Origin: Numida meleagris
Lineage: Eukaryota > Chordata > Aves > Galliformes > Numididae
Assembly: GCF_002078875.1 (NCBI RefSeq)
Contig: NC_034409.1
Span: forward strand, 108,308,898 to 108,372,897
DNA: 64,000 nucleotides
Direction: 5' to 3'
The notes under the pieces are model-generated. The model was not told the DNA's origin. It was given only the letters and a program-made list of their open reading frames with translations, and searched no databases. Every line of letters begins with the position of its first letter. Position 1 is the stretch's first letter. Below are positions 26,601 to 41,600 of this stretch, in pieces. The position numbers and the translations under genes were made by a program.

Positions 26601-29600
26601 GAAGTGCTAGAACAATTAGTATTTTTTTTTAAGTATTTCTGACAGGCCGACAAATTATTTGCTCTTGCAGTTATGATGTACGAATCTCAGTTCAGCACTG
26701 CAGTATTTTATATTATACATTGTGTTTATTGTATACTGTGTTTATTGAAAATGGGGACTTTTTTTCTTCTGGCAATATTGGCACAAATTTAGTCTGGTGA
26801 GAACTTTTAAAATGAGCAAGTTACCTCAACAACAACAAAAAAAATTGGTGGCCATTTTCCTTTGAAGTATCTTGTTTAAGGTGTAAAAATGTCTTTAAAT
26901 TACAGTATACTTCTGACATACTGTTTCATAAATCCAACAGTGGGAAGTTGTGAGCATATTGCTGTTGGGAAAATACGCTGGTATTTAGGTACAATTGTGT
27001 ATGTTGCTAAGTTGAATAAATATCTTGAAGTGTTTTATGGAGAAGTTAGTATACTTAACTGCATTGCTGCTTGTCTTTACCCTACTTCACTGAATGTCTC
27101 TCTAGTACAGGTGCATGCACACAGACACATTCATTAAACAACCTTTCTTGATCTTATTTTAGAGTCTGGGGAAGAAATGCACGATCTATTTTAAGTGCTG
27201 GAGGGGATGTATTAAAATAGGAATTTGTAAGTGACGTTTCCTATTCTTTTTTCTACAGCCAATGCATCACAGAGCCCTTATAAGAAACTTAAAGAGGCCT
27301 TATCATCTGTGGAAGCTTTTGAAAAACACTACTTAGTAAGTGTAGTCTTCAGTTATTTATATTAGTTTTGGGCATTTACATTACAGATTGAGTAGTGTCA
27401 AAATTTTAATGCCTGAGAAGATGACATTAGGAACTTCAATCTGTATTTCTATATTTTGGTGTCGAAAGTCATTGCTCTTATACTGAACGCACCAAGGCTG
27501 ATTTGTTTTGCAACCAGAGGCCCCATATGGGCCCTGGGTTTCAAGTATGGAGATAAATTTTAATATTTACAGTTACGATGCTACAACTTATCTGTAAGTA
27601 TATATACTTAAGTATCTACGGAGCCTATGTCATGGATATCTTACTCTGCTATCTAAAATTGAGTCTTCTCTGGAAGACTATTGTTATGTGAATGCAGCTT
27701 TCTTTCAAATGGTTTAAACTTGCATCTTGCAATGTTTATTGCATGAATTAAGTTAGAATGTTTAAATTCTTATATAAAGTGTGGGACATCCATGAATGTT
27801 GCAGTTGGAGCTGGCAGAGACTGAAACATTACAATTCTCATTGCATGTTAATTTGTATGTTTATTTCCTGACAGCTCCCTTATTGAGGAGCTTTTGTAAT
27901 GATATTGTGGTTATTTTCACAAGAAATTGTTAAATAGAACTCAGAACACTTGACTGTCACAAAAATGGTTGGTTCTATTCTTGCTTGTTTTCCTTAAATC
28001 ATTTTCCTCTGATATTTCTTACAGTTGCGGAACTGCTTTTAAAGTTTTCTGGGGAAAATTGGATGAAAATTGAGCATTTTTTTAATGTGAAGACTCAGTG
28101 TTGCTTGTTTTTACAAAATTGTTATTAAAGAAAGTCTCAAAAGATTTGTTATGAAGATACCAGATTTCACTTCCATGCTTTGTTTTTTATGAGAGGAGTT
28201 GGATAGTAGGCCAGAACTAAGATTTTTCAGAACTTCAAGTTGTGCTCGTATGTTCAGTTCTAAGTTGGACCCTAAGATCTCTGCGAAATTGAGCAATATC
28301 TTCCTAAATTTAAGAAACTGAGTGGGTTCTGCGGAGGTTGCCAGTGAAAGAGTTGCTTATCCTGTTTGTATTTCTGACTGGTTTTATTCAGAAATTCAGG
28401 CTATTATAAATCGGATAGAATACAAAAGATATTTACAAGTTATACGTAACTGTTTTATTCATGTATTCAGTGGAGAAGAACATAGAATTAGTTAAAAATT
28501 CTAGACACAACTAAGATAATTTACTTACATTTAAAATTTTAATGAGTGTGGAAAGTGAAATGCCGCTCTTCAGAAATATTGACAGAAAGAAATCGAGCTG
28601 TTATTATTATAAAAGGCTTATTTCTTTATTTATAGTTGAGTGGCTAGTCTTATGTGATGACTTCAGAATCTTTTGTAAGACTGTCACATTTTCTACAAAC
28701 GTCTTGGTTCGTACCTCAATTTGGGGGGAATATAGCTTTTCATTTGTATGTGGAGCTGGTGTCCAAGATGTCTCTGTTTATACTGATTGGCTAAGGAGAG
28801 AACCAGTTTAGTTTGTTGTAGAGTTCTGTTCTAAGTTGTTTAATGAGAGAGGGAGAATGCACAGGTGATTTTTTTTTTTCCCCCTTGGCTCTATTTAAGA
28901 AACATCAAGATGCGGCTAAGAAAACCTTTGGAATATTGTTTTAGGTCACTTTCCTGCCTCATAGGAGTAGATGCTTTCTGACAGCTACTTTACAAACAAA
29001 ATTAGGCATTTGAAAGTTTTTAAACGGTCTCTTTTGAAGAATAACGTGGTACTTAATATGCTAACTGAATGACAGTGAGTTGCTGTGGGAAAGGCTGGTG
29101 GTTTGTAAATGTGACTTGTAAATATGGTATGAAATGTCTTTATGTCCTGAGATGGTTAGATGTTTGAGAAATAAGTTTGGTTGAATATAGCGTGTAATAG
29201 TGACAGATCTTTCTCCCTAAATATGCAGTTATTACAAGCTTAGGGCAAGATAAGGACGGTGACCTGTAGGCACTGGAAATTAAGCTTGAAGATGACTGAG
29301 AAACTTCAAATCAAGATAGCTTCAAGCAATTGCTTCAAGGCACAATTTGGAAAATAATTCTTCCAACTGTATCTTTGTATTTTGCATGTAATTATATGCT
29401 TACGTACCGCTTTTAATTAAAAATGAAGCTTTCACATACTTGATGGTATTATGTGCAGCCTAAGTGAAATAATTCATGTACTCTGTGCAGTCAGTTTTGT
29501 TTTTGAAGTAGTAGTAGGGTCTTCAGGGCAAGCTCTAATATTTTGATAAATGTTACACCAAGGTGTATCCTGAAATGATACACTATACTATCTTGTAATG

Positions 29601-32600
29601 ATAGCGTAAAGGATATACTTGCTGAGAAATAGGTGCTTTCAAATAAGGCAGGAGAATTCAAGTGTGGAGAAGTACTTAAAACTGCATCTAAATATTAGTT
29701 TTGTGTTTTTTTTGAGTTCTCATTTTTAATAAGGCTTTTCTTTTGCAATTCATAACACAGTTATGTTGCAAACTGCTCAAAAGTTTGTCCTCAAGGCAAG
29801 AAGAAATCTAAAAAGTGACTCATTCTGTTAATTTTGTTTTAGTAACTTAGTTATTGATTATGAGTTTGTGTGAAATACTAGTAGCACTACTTAATGCTGC
29901 TGAAAGTACACAGTTTATAGTAACTCTTTCCTTTCAAACAGGATCTGTCCCATGCCACTATTGAGATGTACACGAATATTGGAAGAATTCGCTCAGCTAA
30001 GCTTGTTGGAAAGGATTTGGCAGAGTTTTATATGTAAGTGTTAAATGTGTTAAATATATTAACTTTGAAAAGCTTGAATGTAATGCTTGAGGAAACCCGT
30101 ATTTCAAAAGGAGTTGTTGAAAATATTTTTTGTTGTAAATATACACTAAGTTTTAGGCTGTATTTCGGGGGGGGGGGGAGACACAAGACAGAAATGGCAA
30201 AGAGCTGAGAACTGGCAATCTTTTTATACTGAATCCTAATTGTTCCCTCATTATTTATTACTGTTACTTTTAAATATCTTATGTTTTTTTAGCTTGATCT
30301 TTTCTTCCATTGAGGAAGAAAGGACCAGGAAGGAGATGTAACCTTGTGTATGCTGTAACTTGCTTTCTTAACATGGCTTCTGATTTGTTTCAAAGTTTAT
30401 GGTTTTCTTAACTGTATACACACTTATGTGCGTATATACTAAAGAGCCAGAAAATATGTAATTTAGAGAGAAATCAGTTTTGTATTTGTATCCAAAATTT
30501 TTATTCCCACCTGTGGAATACTTAGTGATCTTATTCCTGTATTTGTCCCTGCTGTTAAATTCTTCTAAAAGATTCTCCTGCATTGGTTTTCCATTTTTAT
30601 TCTTAAAGAATTTGGGAATACTAGGTGGTTGGTGTGTTTTGTTTTTTTTTTTTTTTTTGAAGGGGGGAAGGTGCTCTTATCTTTGAGCCTGCTTCCTGTC
30701 TACCTTCACTAAACCAATCTGAACTTCCTGTTGCAAGATTCTCCTAAATTAATGTAAATTTTTGCCTAAGGGAGTAATATCATGTTAAAAGACTACCATG
30801 GAACTGTGTGTAGTGATAAAAATGATACTTTGATTAAAGCATTTTCCTGCTCTGAAGTTGTTGAGGTAGTATGCTTTTAGTTAACTGTGAGAAGTCTGAC
30901 ATGACTTCATCATGAAAGTGCATTTGCGGGAGGTAGCTTTGCCTCACATAGATCTGTATAGGAAGTCTCATCGACATGATGTATTTAGACTAATTGCAGT
31001 TCTGCCAAATTGACTTGCAGAAGGGTAGACCAATACATTGATCTGGCACGAGCACAGTGAATAGCATAATGGCTGGTTGCAGTTTGTTTTGCTTTCATAT
31101 AAAGTATTCCTCTCGCGTGACTGCTTTTTAAAAGCATGTAGAGACGGTTTTCATGGTCATAAAGACTCTTGTATCACTCTGTACATTCATTTATTTTTAA
31201 AGGAGGAAGAAAGGTCCACAGAAGGCTGAAGTCTATCTTCAAGGAGCACTGAAAACTTACCTTGCTGAGGGCTGGGCATTGCTTGTCACACATACGAGAA
31301 AACAGTTAGCAGAATGTCAGAAACACCTCGGGCAAATAGAAAAGTATCCTCTCAAAGATGGAGCCAGAAAATCAAGACTGGATAAAGCAACACTTCCAGT
31401 TATTCTGCTGACATAGATCTAATTTTATTTAAGATTAGAGACAGACATATATCAGATAGCTATTTCGTATTTCCATTGTTGCTTTTCATTTCAGGAGGGT
31501 TGGGTTACTTATTTTTTTCATTTTTTTTGTCTTGTTCACTTAATACCTTTTGCATACGGTGCTATTCTTAGTTTCAAGACTATGTATAGGCTCTAGAGAT
31601 GCAACGTGTATAGCATAAAGTATGTCATTAGTTCAGTGTATGCCATTGTAGGGTTCCTTTATGATTGTTTGCACTTGATCATTGTGGCAGTTCTTATGCT
31701 ATACTCTTTTTTTCATTTGGCAAATACATCGTTAGAACTTTTCCCTGTATTTAGGGGCTTAATTTCTCAGTTTTCGTTACAAAACTGGAAATACCTTTTT
31801 CCTGTATCCGACCTGGCAATGATTTTTTCACTTTGATACTCTGCATTATGTTCACTCACCAACTCTGTCCAATACAATTGCATTCCATCTATGTTGCTGT
31901 GCTGTTGCTACTTTCAGGGTACCAGATGTATGTAAGGAAAACAGTCTACTGGCTGGCCTTGGTTGTTGTGCTTTTTAAAATTCATTTTGGCATTGGAAAC
32001 ACTTCAGTATGAATTCTACTTTTCATTTTAGCCTCACGTGTTGTTGCCAAAATTTAGTAGCTAGCTTAAGTAACATGATCCTAATTTAAACTGCTGTGCT
32101 GTGTATATATTATAGGAAAAAAAAAAAAAAAACTGGCAAATTTTCATTATCTCTTGGTATTTCAAGGGAAGAGTACTGCTTTCATAGCTTTAACTTGAAT
32201 TTCTTTGGGTGTCCTGACTGGGGTGTTCAGCTTTAACAGACTTATTGCTGGAAGACAGTTCTTCTGGAAGTTTCAAGGAAATAATTGATTTGATGATAAT
32301 ACCCCTTCTCTCTCTCTCTCTTTTTTTTTTTTTTTTTTTGTTAGCCCAAAAGCTAATATGGTAATCTCTGAATGACAGTACTAGGAAGCTTACTGTAACT
32401 GGTTGTGGACTTCTTCTTCCTTTTTTTTTTTTCCTTTGTTTTTTCCCCCTTTCTTTTTTTTAACTAGACAGATATTTTAATGTCTGTATCTATTGAAAAT
32501 TCTTAGATTGCTTTTAAGTACTATTAATTTTTTTTTCTGCTTCATTGTGTACGTTTTTAAAAACAAAAAAGTAACTTTGCAGTCTTCACTAAATGCTTAG

Positions 32601-35600
32601 ATGAGCATTTGTGTCCTCAGCAATCAAAATATAAAGAATGCCTTAACTTAATTATGGTAAGTGATACTCTAACAACTGGCATAGTATCAGCAGAGTAAAT
32701 CTGAAAGTAATCAAATACTCAAGTTATTCTAAATGTGCAATGCAATGTAATGCAATGCATTGGGGCTTTAACTTGCGTACTAAATGAATTTTCTGTGCTC
32801 TATGCTAATATTTTTAGATGAGAGTTGGAGGGAAGACTGCCCAAGTTAATAACGGATAATATTTTAGTAAGTCTGAGAGATTCTGCAGTATTTGCAGATA
32901 AAAATCAATCTTCAGTTGTTTCTTATCTAATGGGAGAATGTGGTGATGATGAAAGAAAGGCAGTACTGAAACTGTGTCATTTTTGCTCAGATTTCTGAAT
33001 GTTCTGAAATGTGCTACCTCATGTTTCCTTAACTTTGTTAGTTATCTTCAAATAAGCAGTCTTTTAGCTGGTGATAATCACTTAACGGAAGATGAGCGCA
33101 AAAGCTTTTGCCAAGAAATACTAGATTTTGCCAATCAGCAAACAGAGAATCAAAGTAAGTCTGGTTTTTAAATGTGTAAAATGTTAGCTGCTGTACTCTT
33201 TTCCGAAAAGTAGATGGGGAAGTTTTTTTTCTGTTTGCTTTCATTACCTTGAGCATGACTTCTGAATCAACATGGCTCTTTTTCTATTATCTTCAGAACA
33301 CTTACGGCATTTCTGAAATAATTGGCTAATCAATGATGAAAGAGTAATTAACGTTTTCATCCTGAATACCAGGAGGTCTTTGTTTTACCTTGTCTATCTG
33401 TTTCTCTGCTTTTGTAGCTCATAATTTCTCTTGTATTGTTTGGTGGTTTTTTTTGATTCCGAACTTAATTTTGTCTCTGTATTGCTGACATGGAGATGGC
33501 AGCTCTGTGATTATGCTTTTTCTAATGTTAGATTTGTTCCCATTTACTAGCGCCTTTTTATTTTGATTATCCTACCTTTTATCTTTATTGATTCCTCTGC
33601 TTTATTAATATCTTATCCTCAAAAATTATTTTTATGTAGAAGTTTTTCTTGATGAATGGATGTATCGTACGCAATTTTGGACTTATTTGTGGTTTTTTTT
33701 TTGTTTGTTTGTTTGCTTTTGAATCCAAAAAAAGAGAGATAATCCTTAATCTGGTAAAGTTGTTGGCTCAGGGCATCAATCTGATTCCTTGATTTAATAG
33801 CTTGTACTTACTGTTAATTTACATGCACTGAGAATTTTCTCACCTTGGTTTACTGTGCTCATCTATGACGATTTATATAGTATTGAAATGTTAAACTTTT
33901 GCTTATATACCACCTTTCCTCTTAGTTGCCTTAATAGCTTAAGGAATACTAAAACTGTAGTAGATGTATTCTTAGAAAATAAATCCCAGGATCTTAAATG
34001 TAATTTCTTTGTGAGATAAAACTAAAATATGAAGTATTGTTCTAAAAGGATTTATTATAAGAACTTGTTGATCTGTTTAATTCTAGGGATTAAGTTTTTG
34101 AGGGGAAAAATAAATTTGCTGATTGTTTGTTTTGTTTTTATCTTTTCAGGTCAAAAGATTATATTGCCTATGCACTCCTTTGCACAGTTAAAAACTCTAC
34201 ATTTTGATCCTCCAAATGCTGTTGTCCATGTAGGTGGGAAGTTGTCTATTGAGTTGACTTTGCTGAGCCAAATGCCCATTCCTATCCAAGTGGATCAGAT
34301 TGCTATTCATGTTCACTTCAGCATTGAGAAGAATAATTACAGAAAAACAGCGGAGTGGCTCACTAAGCACAAAATCTCCAATGGTGTTATCAGCTTTCCA
34401 AATGAGGTTGTAGGATTTCCTTGGTCAAAAAACAACTTGCCTGCGCTGGAGCTGTATGAAATGTATGAACGGAGTCCCTCGGATAACTCTTTGAATACAG
34501 CAGGAATTATCTGCAAAAATGTGCACATGCTACTACGAAGGCAAGAGAGCAGCAGTTCTCTGGATAAGCCCTCAGGGGTAACTTTAGAAGATGGGGCTCA
34601 TGTATTAAAATGTCACAACTTGATACTGGAACCAGGGGTCAATAAAATAACATTCAGTACTCAGGTATGTTTTTACAGTTGAGTGAACTAACACTTGTGA
34701 AAGAACTAAAAGCACTGGCTGAGAAACAACATAGTTCAGGCAAGTTATACCTGGATTGCTTCCTGTTAGAGTATGTGTTACGTTGTTCACACTGTGGATT
34801 TCTTCTCATTGTTCTAGACCATAATTTCCCTTCAAAGAGGGCTGTTGTGTTTCTTCTGGTTACTTTTTTTAACTGCCCTCATGATTAATCACACAATGAA
34901 TGAGAACAGACGTACCATGAAGAATATAAGAAGTCTCTGCTAATGGAAACTGAATTTACATGAGTAAACACTTGTGGAAGTAGGAGGTCACCATCTAAAT
35001 GCCACCCTCAGAAAACGGCTGAAGTCCTGCTTCTGCCGTATTAGTGTTGCATATGAAATTCCTCCAAGTCCTTATTTATATATGCACTGTAAGTCAGATT
35101 CATACTTGAAGACATCATTTTTTTCCCTACTTGCCTTCCTCCAGCAAGTTAGGAATTCCCAGTAACTGAGGAGGTATTTACGGATAGCAGCCTACATCAC
35201 TTATGCTCACATCACATTACTACTAGTACTGGATGGTGTAGTAGCTAGAAATCAGCAGGCCTTGGGTACCAGTCCTAGGTGTTTTTGGTTGTATGGTGTT
35301 TTTTTTGGTTTTTAAGTGCTTAATTCATTTTGTGACCTTGTACTTTTCTGGTTTGTAGTTAGTATGTTTCTTTGTTGTTATTGTTAATGAACTGGGGAAA
35401 GGTATTTCCCTCCCAGCTTAGTTCTAGTAAGTAAAATGGCAAGCCTTTTCCAAAGTGAGACTTCACCATCTGGTTGGAGTTCCAGAAGTAGGAGGTTCTG
35501 GCCTCAGTTATGGTGTCGTTCTGTTCTTTGGATTTTCTTCAGGGACTGTCTCCCTCCTCACTTCTGTAACCCTTCCTGGGAAAATATTTAGTAGAGTTCA

Positions 35601-38600
35601 GTGCTGCAGTATTAAACAACAGTGCAGTGAAAATTTGAGTGAGAAGACACTGATGTCGGAGTCACTGATGTCTTGATGGCACAGCCTTTCTGCGTAACTT
35701 TTAATACTACTACTTGGATTTAATTCTACCCGGCATCAATATGTTTTATGAATTCCACTTGGTAAAGTGGTACATGGACAAAGAATTCCTCTCACTTTCT
35801 GTACTAGTACTGGCTAAGCATAAATAGAACCAAGAATAAATATACTAGCAGATGATAGTGCATTGGATTTGCTTTTTATAATGTTATCTAAAAATATCTG
35901 GAATCTCATTATATGGGTCAAGGGAAGAGTTTGAATTTAAATACATATTACTTTTTTGTAAGCATTCACAGGAGAGGAACGTGTATGTGAATTGAACAGC
36001 TTGAGCTGAAGGCTGTGCCTGATGTGAACGTTGTAGGATTTTATGAATGTTAGCCAAATAAGCACTTTGCTACTTGCTAAATGTGATTTCAGTACTTAAT
36101 AAAGCTGTATTTTAATTTATGTGCACTTGAGGAGGGAGGGAGGAAAGGGAACAATTTTTTATTTTAGGATGTTTTTTGTCTTAAGAGGGTAGCTTCTATA
36201 TTAGTTATTCTGATTGCTAGTACATGTTATACTCTTTTTTGACTCAGCATGCACTGTAGAGCTTATTATCATAACGAGGGAAAAGAAGAAGCTTTTGTGA
36301 GAATCTTGTCATTTACGGAATATTGTGTTGATTTGTTTTTGTTTTGATTTTCAAATGCAAAAGGTCTGATAAGTGAGCTGAGAAAATACTTGTCCTTAAT
36401 AGAACTTCCTAAATTGAAAATGCCATTTACATGTTTTCCTCAAAGGCCAAGGAACCTGGTACGTACACGCTCAGGCAACTGTGCACTTCAGTGGGAAAAA
36501 TACAGTTTGTCCTTCTTCATATTTATCCAATTGTGCAGTATGATGTCTATTCTCAGGAGCCTCAGCTAAAAGTGGAACCGACGACTGGTAGGTACAACTG
36601 CTGTGCTGAAGTTATTCTGATGAATTCTGTTATACTCTCCATGGAACTAGCTTGTGTTTTCTGTCTTGGATTTTATTTAGGATGTTGTCTTAATCTTAAT
36701 TTTGAACTAGAATTTTTTTCAAATTATTGATCAAGTTCATTGTGATTTTGTTTTCAGGTTAGGACAGATGAGTTTATAAGCATTTGTGCTATCATCCCAG
36801 TTAGAGGGATTGCAATGTAAAGGACGGACAGGCATACTGGGGGAGAGGGGAATTTATCATTTTGGCTACCCTAGGAAATTGATGGATGTGATTCAGATAT
36901 TTGAGAATCTGCGTGCATACTAGCTTTCTTCTTGTCTTGTTATGTAAATACACCATGTGGGTATGACTGGCACCATAGGTGCAAAAATATAAACCGATGT
37001 ACAACCTGGAGAATTCAGTAAAAAGCTTAGTAAATTCGTCTAGATTTTATCTTCCACTGAATTCTATACTGCCAGAGCTGCGCAGTATGTGAGTCAGCTA
37101 ATCTCAACTGAGGTCAGATACATAGCGTGGAGAAACATGTTGTTTGAACTTTAGTGACCAAACCCTTCATAACTCAACAGGGTGCAACACCAAAAGCCCA
37201 AACTTTTAAGTTACCCTAAAATGTGTAACAAAGTGCTTGGAGGAATTGGTAGCAAACATTAGCAGTGCATTGTAGCCATGTACTAATGAGTACTGGAATC
37301 AGTTGACAATTTCTGCTTTCTTCTTCAGATAGTCTTTTGGCTGGCATTCCACAGAAGGTGAAATTCACCGTGACTACTGGTCATTACAGCATGAAGAGTG
37401 GAGATACTTTGCAGCTCAGTAATGCTGATGCCATGCCTATCCTGTACAATCCGGAGAGCAAGGCAGTGATCTATTCCAACACCAGGGGTAAGCAATCAAG
37501 TTAAAATAATCTTTAGCTGAAAATTCAGTAATCCTAAAGTAAAGCTTTGTTAAGACAATTACACTTTTTCAGTAGTTGTTACTGAGAATAATTCTAGGGA
37601 ACTGCAACTTAGTACTTCAGTGTAGAAGGGTTTTAAACTTCCACCTTCAGAGTAGTACTATGAACTTTTCAGTAAGCGTAGCTGGACAGCTTTTACTTTC
37701 ATGGATGAAATTCTGTAGATATGAAGAAATAGCTGCTGGCTTCATGATTCCCAAATGTATGGTGGTGAGCTTTTATTACTATGCAGAACGTGTTGTTACT
37801 AGACAATATATTTTTGTTGTCAAGTAGTCTAAGTATGTTTTTAATTAGCCAGGCTAAGTCAAATTCTGTCTGAAATCGGTATCCAAACACTTCCTAACTC
37901 CAGCACTCGGGGCCGTGCCCACTGCCCTGGGCAGCCTGTTCCATGCCCACCGCCCTCTGGTGCAGACCCTTTCCCTAACCCCCAGCTGCCCCTCCCCTGA
38001 CGCAGCTCCATGCCGTTCCCTCGGGCCCTGTCGTTGTCACAGAGAGCAGAGCTCAGCGCTGCCCCTCCGCTCCCTGTGAGGAGCTGCAGCCGCCATGAGG
38101 CCTCCCCTCAGCTCCTCTGCTCTGGGCTGGACACACCGAGGGGCCTCAGCTGCTCCTCACACACCTTGCCCTCAGACCCTTCCCCATCATTGTAGCCCTC
38201 CTTTGGACTCTCGTTAATAGTTTTATGTCCTTTTTACATCACAGCACCCAAATCCAGTGCTGGAGATGAGACCACGCAGAGCAGGGGGGACAGTCCTTCC
38301 CCTTACCTGGCAGCAGCGCTGGGCCTGGTGCTCCCCCAGGTTTGGTTGGCCCTTTGTGCTGCCAGGGCACACTGCTGGCTCAGGTACAGCTTGCTGTCAG
38401 CTAGAACACTCTTTCTGCAGTTACCACATATTTTCTTCAACAGCTTTATAGGCCCCTTTCTTAATTACAGATAAGTGAAAGCTAGGAAGGGATAAATGTT
38501 TTGAAATTACTTTTCCCCTTTCTGCACAACTACAGAAAAGATCTCGGAATCTTCACTAAGGGTTCAGTCTTCTGAAAAGATTACAAGCATCAATTTGCCA

Positions 38601-41600
38601 GTGGCACCTGCATATCATGTGATTGAATTTGAACTAGAAGTCATGTATTTACCATCAGCCACAGAATCTGCAGAGGAGGGAGAAAATTCTACGAATAAAG
38701 AAATTCAGAGGAAAAACAAAGAAAAACAAAAACTGGACAACTGTATGGCTACTGTTGATCAAAAAGTAAGATGACATTTAATGTTTTTATTATGAAATCT
38801 GATTGTGGGAATATGGACTTCAGAAAGGATTAAGTGGGGGTGATGGTGGGAAAAACTGCTTGCATTGAGCTAACTTTCCTTTAAAGAGTAAATGCAAAAA
38901 TCTTAATAAACATTGTCAATATAAAGAATACATAAGCAGAAATCTGCACTGTCTTCTATGTGGTCAAGTGTTCTGCTTGCTCGTACTTGAGTTTTCATGT
39001 TCTGATGCTCGCTTTTTATAGGATGAAGGATAGGGATACTTGTGTCTTTGTGAAAGGTAGTGTGGTGGTCTTTAAATTTTCCTTTTTGACTAATGGGAAA
39101 GGTGTTTCTTCTACTTGTAAAGCATATATCCTTGTATGTGAATATTGTGGTTAAAAGGAATAGATACAGACTAGCATTGCTAAAATGGGATGTGACAAAT
39201 TATTATTTTTTATTTATTTTTCAGTTCCTCTCTCCTTTCCCCACACATACCAAAGAATATTGTTAAATGTACATGCTTTAGAACAGCAAGAAAAATGTAT
39301 GTTAAGTGTGCTGCTTAAAGTTAAAACAAAAAGCTTGTATTTAATAAAGTATTACAAAGATATTTCAGTAATAGTTTTTATAACAATATATTTAATATTG
39401 ACCTTTTATCAGATTATTAAGATTATTATTATTATTAAAGATATTTATTATATATATAATATATATTTCATTACAGGAGCTCATTGCTACAAAAGCATAT
39501 ATATATATATATTATATATATTATTATTAAAGATTATTATCTTTTATAAGATTATTAAGATGCTGTTGATAATGACACTGTCCTTCATCTTTTTTTCTCT
39601 ATTCACCTTCCTCTATTCCACTTCTGAACACCGGAATATACGAGTTTCCGTGGGAGAAGCTTCTTCAAGATTTCATACTTTGCTCACAAAAAAGCAAAAA
39701 GATAATGTTTTTTTCAGATTAACTTGTGACTTACTGTTTTGTTTTCTTTTTCATCTGGTTGCATTAGATGTAGACGGACACTGAGCAAAGGTTTGTTTGG
39801 AAATGATGAAAAAAGTAAAGACTTTAAATCAAAGCCCATTATGAGTAAGAACTTTGTTCTCTTTTTCTTTTAGGTAACCATTGATTGTCCTTGGTCGATT
39901 TACTCCACTATTATTGCATTAACATTCTGCATACCTTTTAATGCCAAGCATTCCTTATTGTCAGCTGGCAAACGGTAATGTACTCATTAAGCAGTCCTTA
40001 TTTCTTTTTTTTCTTAGAAAATAGGGATCTGGAGTTTCATAAATATCGTCTATAGCTGTCTTTTTTCATTACTGTTTTTTAAATTGGACTTCTCTTGTCC
40101 TGCACAGTTTCCCACTGAAAGTTTGCATGTTTTCTCTAGTGTACTTTCTTAAAAATAAAATAAGTACGTTTTCAACTTTTCTGGAAACAAGACCACAAAA
40201 TAAACCAAGTTGATCTATTTCTATGTAGTTATTTGTTTCTATTTAATATTAAAGAGTGTGTTTTACAGCCCTGTTTCTACAGATTGATAAATATTCAGAA
40301 AAGATTGAAAGAAATACACTTGCTTTTATATTTTTCCATGAGCTGTGCACTTTACAGCAAATCTGTGGACCCGTATTCTTTAAGTGTAAAAATTGAAATT
40401 TGCTACAAACTTCAACAAACTTCGTGTTTTTCAGGAAGTATGTGCAAGTCTGCATACAGAATTTGTCAGAACTCTGCTTTCAGCTTTCAAACAGCAACCT
40501 AAAAAATACTGCTGACTGTACAGATACGCAGCTTGTACCTCTGAACCCTGAATCTCAACAGGTAAAAAGATTCTGTTGGTGGTTTGTGAGCCTATTGACA
40601 GGAAAGTTAGATGAAACTTCCTGCTAGTAATACCATTAGCACTTCTGCACGTAACTTTTGTAGGAAGGCTTATAGTTGATCTTTGTGATCTTCTGAGTAA
40701 CTTTGCTTCTTAAAGATGCTTTAGAAGGCACTGCTGATGTTAGATGAAATTCTAAAAGATGTGGAGATTATTAGGTAGGTGTTCAAACTTGTCCGTTTTC
40801 TTGTAACCTTGTTTTTCTAAGCTATATTAATAACCAGAATGTACAAGTATGTGTAAGAGCATGTGTATTTCCATTTCTCCCTCAGAGGAAGGAAAGCTAA
40901 TACTACAAACAATTTCTCTTTCAGGTCATATATAGTAAGCAATCAATATTCTTTGTGTGGGAATTGAAGTGGACGAAAGAGCTTCCTCTCTCCTTGCAGT
41001 GCCTGTTTTCAGTCAGCTTTTGTCCAGCTACCTCTGAAAAACAGTCTCTTACCCTGAAGCCGTTCACTTATGAGTTTCAAGTGGAAAATTTTTTTGTAAG
41101 TGTTCTCAAGTATAGTATGTATTGACTGAATATGGTTTCTTAATATACACTATGCAAGGGGGAAGTCAAGAAATATATTTTAGAACTTCTCTTTATGTAA
41201 TGAAACCTAAGATCATTGGAAAACTGTGTATTATTCGATGCTGAACTGTAGAACTGAAGAAGAGGGGAATTACATACCTACCCATGGAATAGAATAGGAG
41301 GAGAAGAACACTTGTGTGAGTTTACTTGAACGTGGGTTTTGTTTCTTGTTTTGGTTTTGCTCTGTGTTTTTGCCGCTTTGGGCTTGTGCCATGGAGAATG
41401 TCTGTTGATTACTGACTGAGCTGCTTTTTTCCCTGTGACTTCAGGCACTCCTCTCCAAAGCAAACTGCCATTTCCAAAGATCTTTGCTATTGTGAGCATT
41501 TGAATTGTTTTTGTAGTGCTTTTGTAGCAGTGAGCTCCTGTAATGAAATATTTAGGATTTGCTAGGCCATTATCTTAAGTGTTTCTTCTTTCCCCTTACG

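Larger units (their letters stand above)
34665..39873 (+). other. TRAPPC10: TRAPPC10 introns 14-17 region
   Basis: Introns 14 (34665-36445), 15 (36588-37328), 16 (37488-38535) and 17 (38766-39873). Intron 14 may hold an old SINE relic near 35220-35440, intron 16 holds a CR1 (37888-38425), and intron 17 holds an AT repeat block (39400-39570). Confidence 0.75.

Noticed and set aside
33334..33366. ATGATGA followed by CTGA in TRAPPC10 intron 13, a second box C/D look-alike.
   Set aside because: The boxes are only about 20-25 nt apart, too short for a snoRNA, and no terminal stem is visible.
38010..38195. Frame sharing about 50 residues with one at 6551-6760, which looks like a conserved protein.
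   Set aside because: Both lie in copies of the same CR1 subfamily in antisense orientation; the similarity is from the repeat.
39185..39784. 199-codon frame rich in I, Y and K.
   Set aside because: It runs through the AT repeat block of TRAPPC10 intron 17 and has only low-complexity content.
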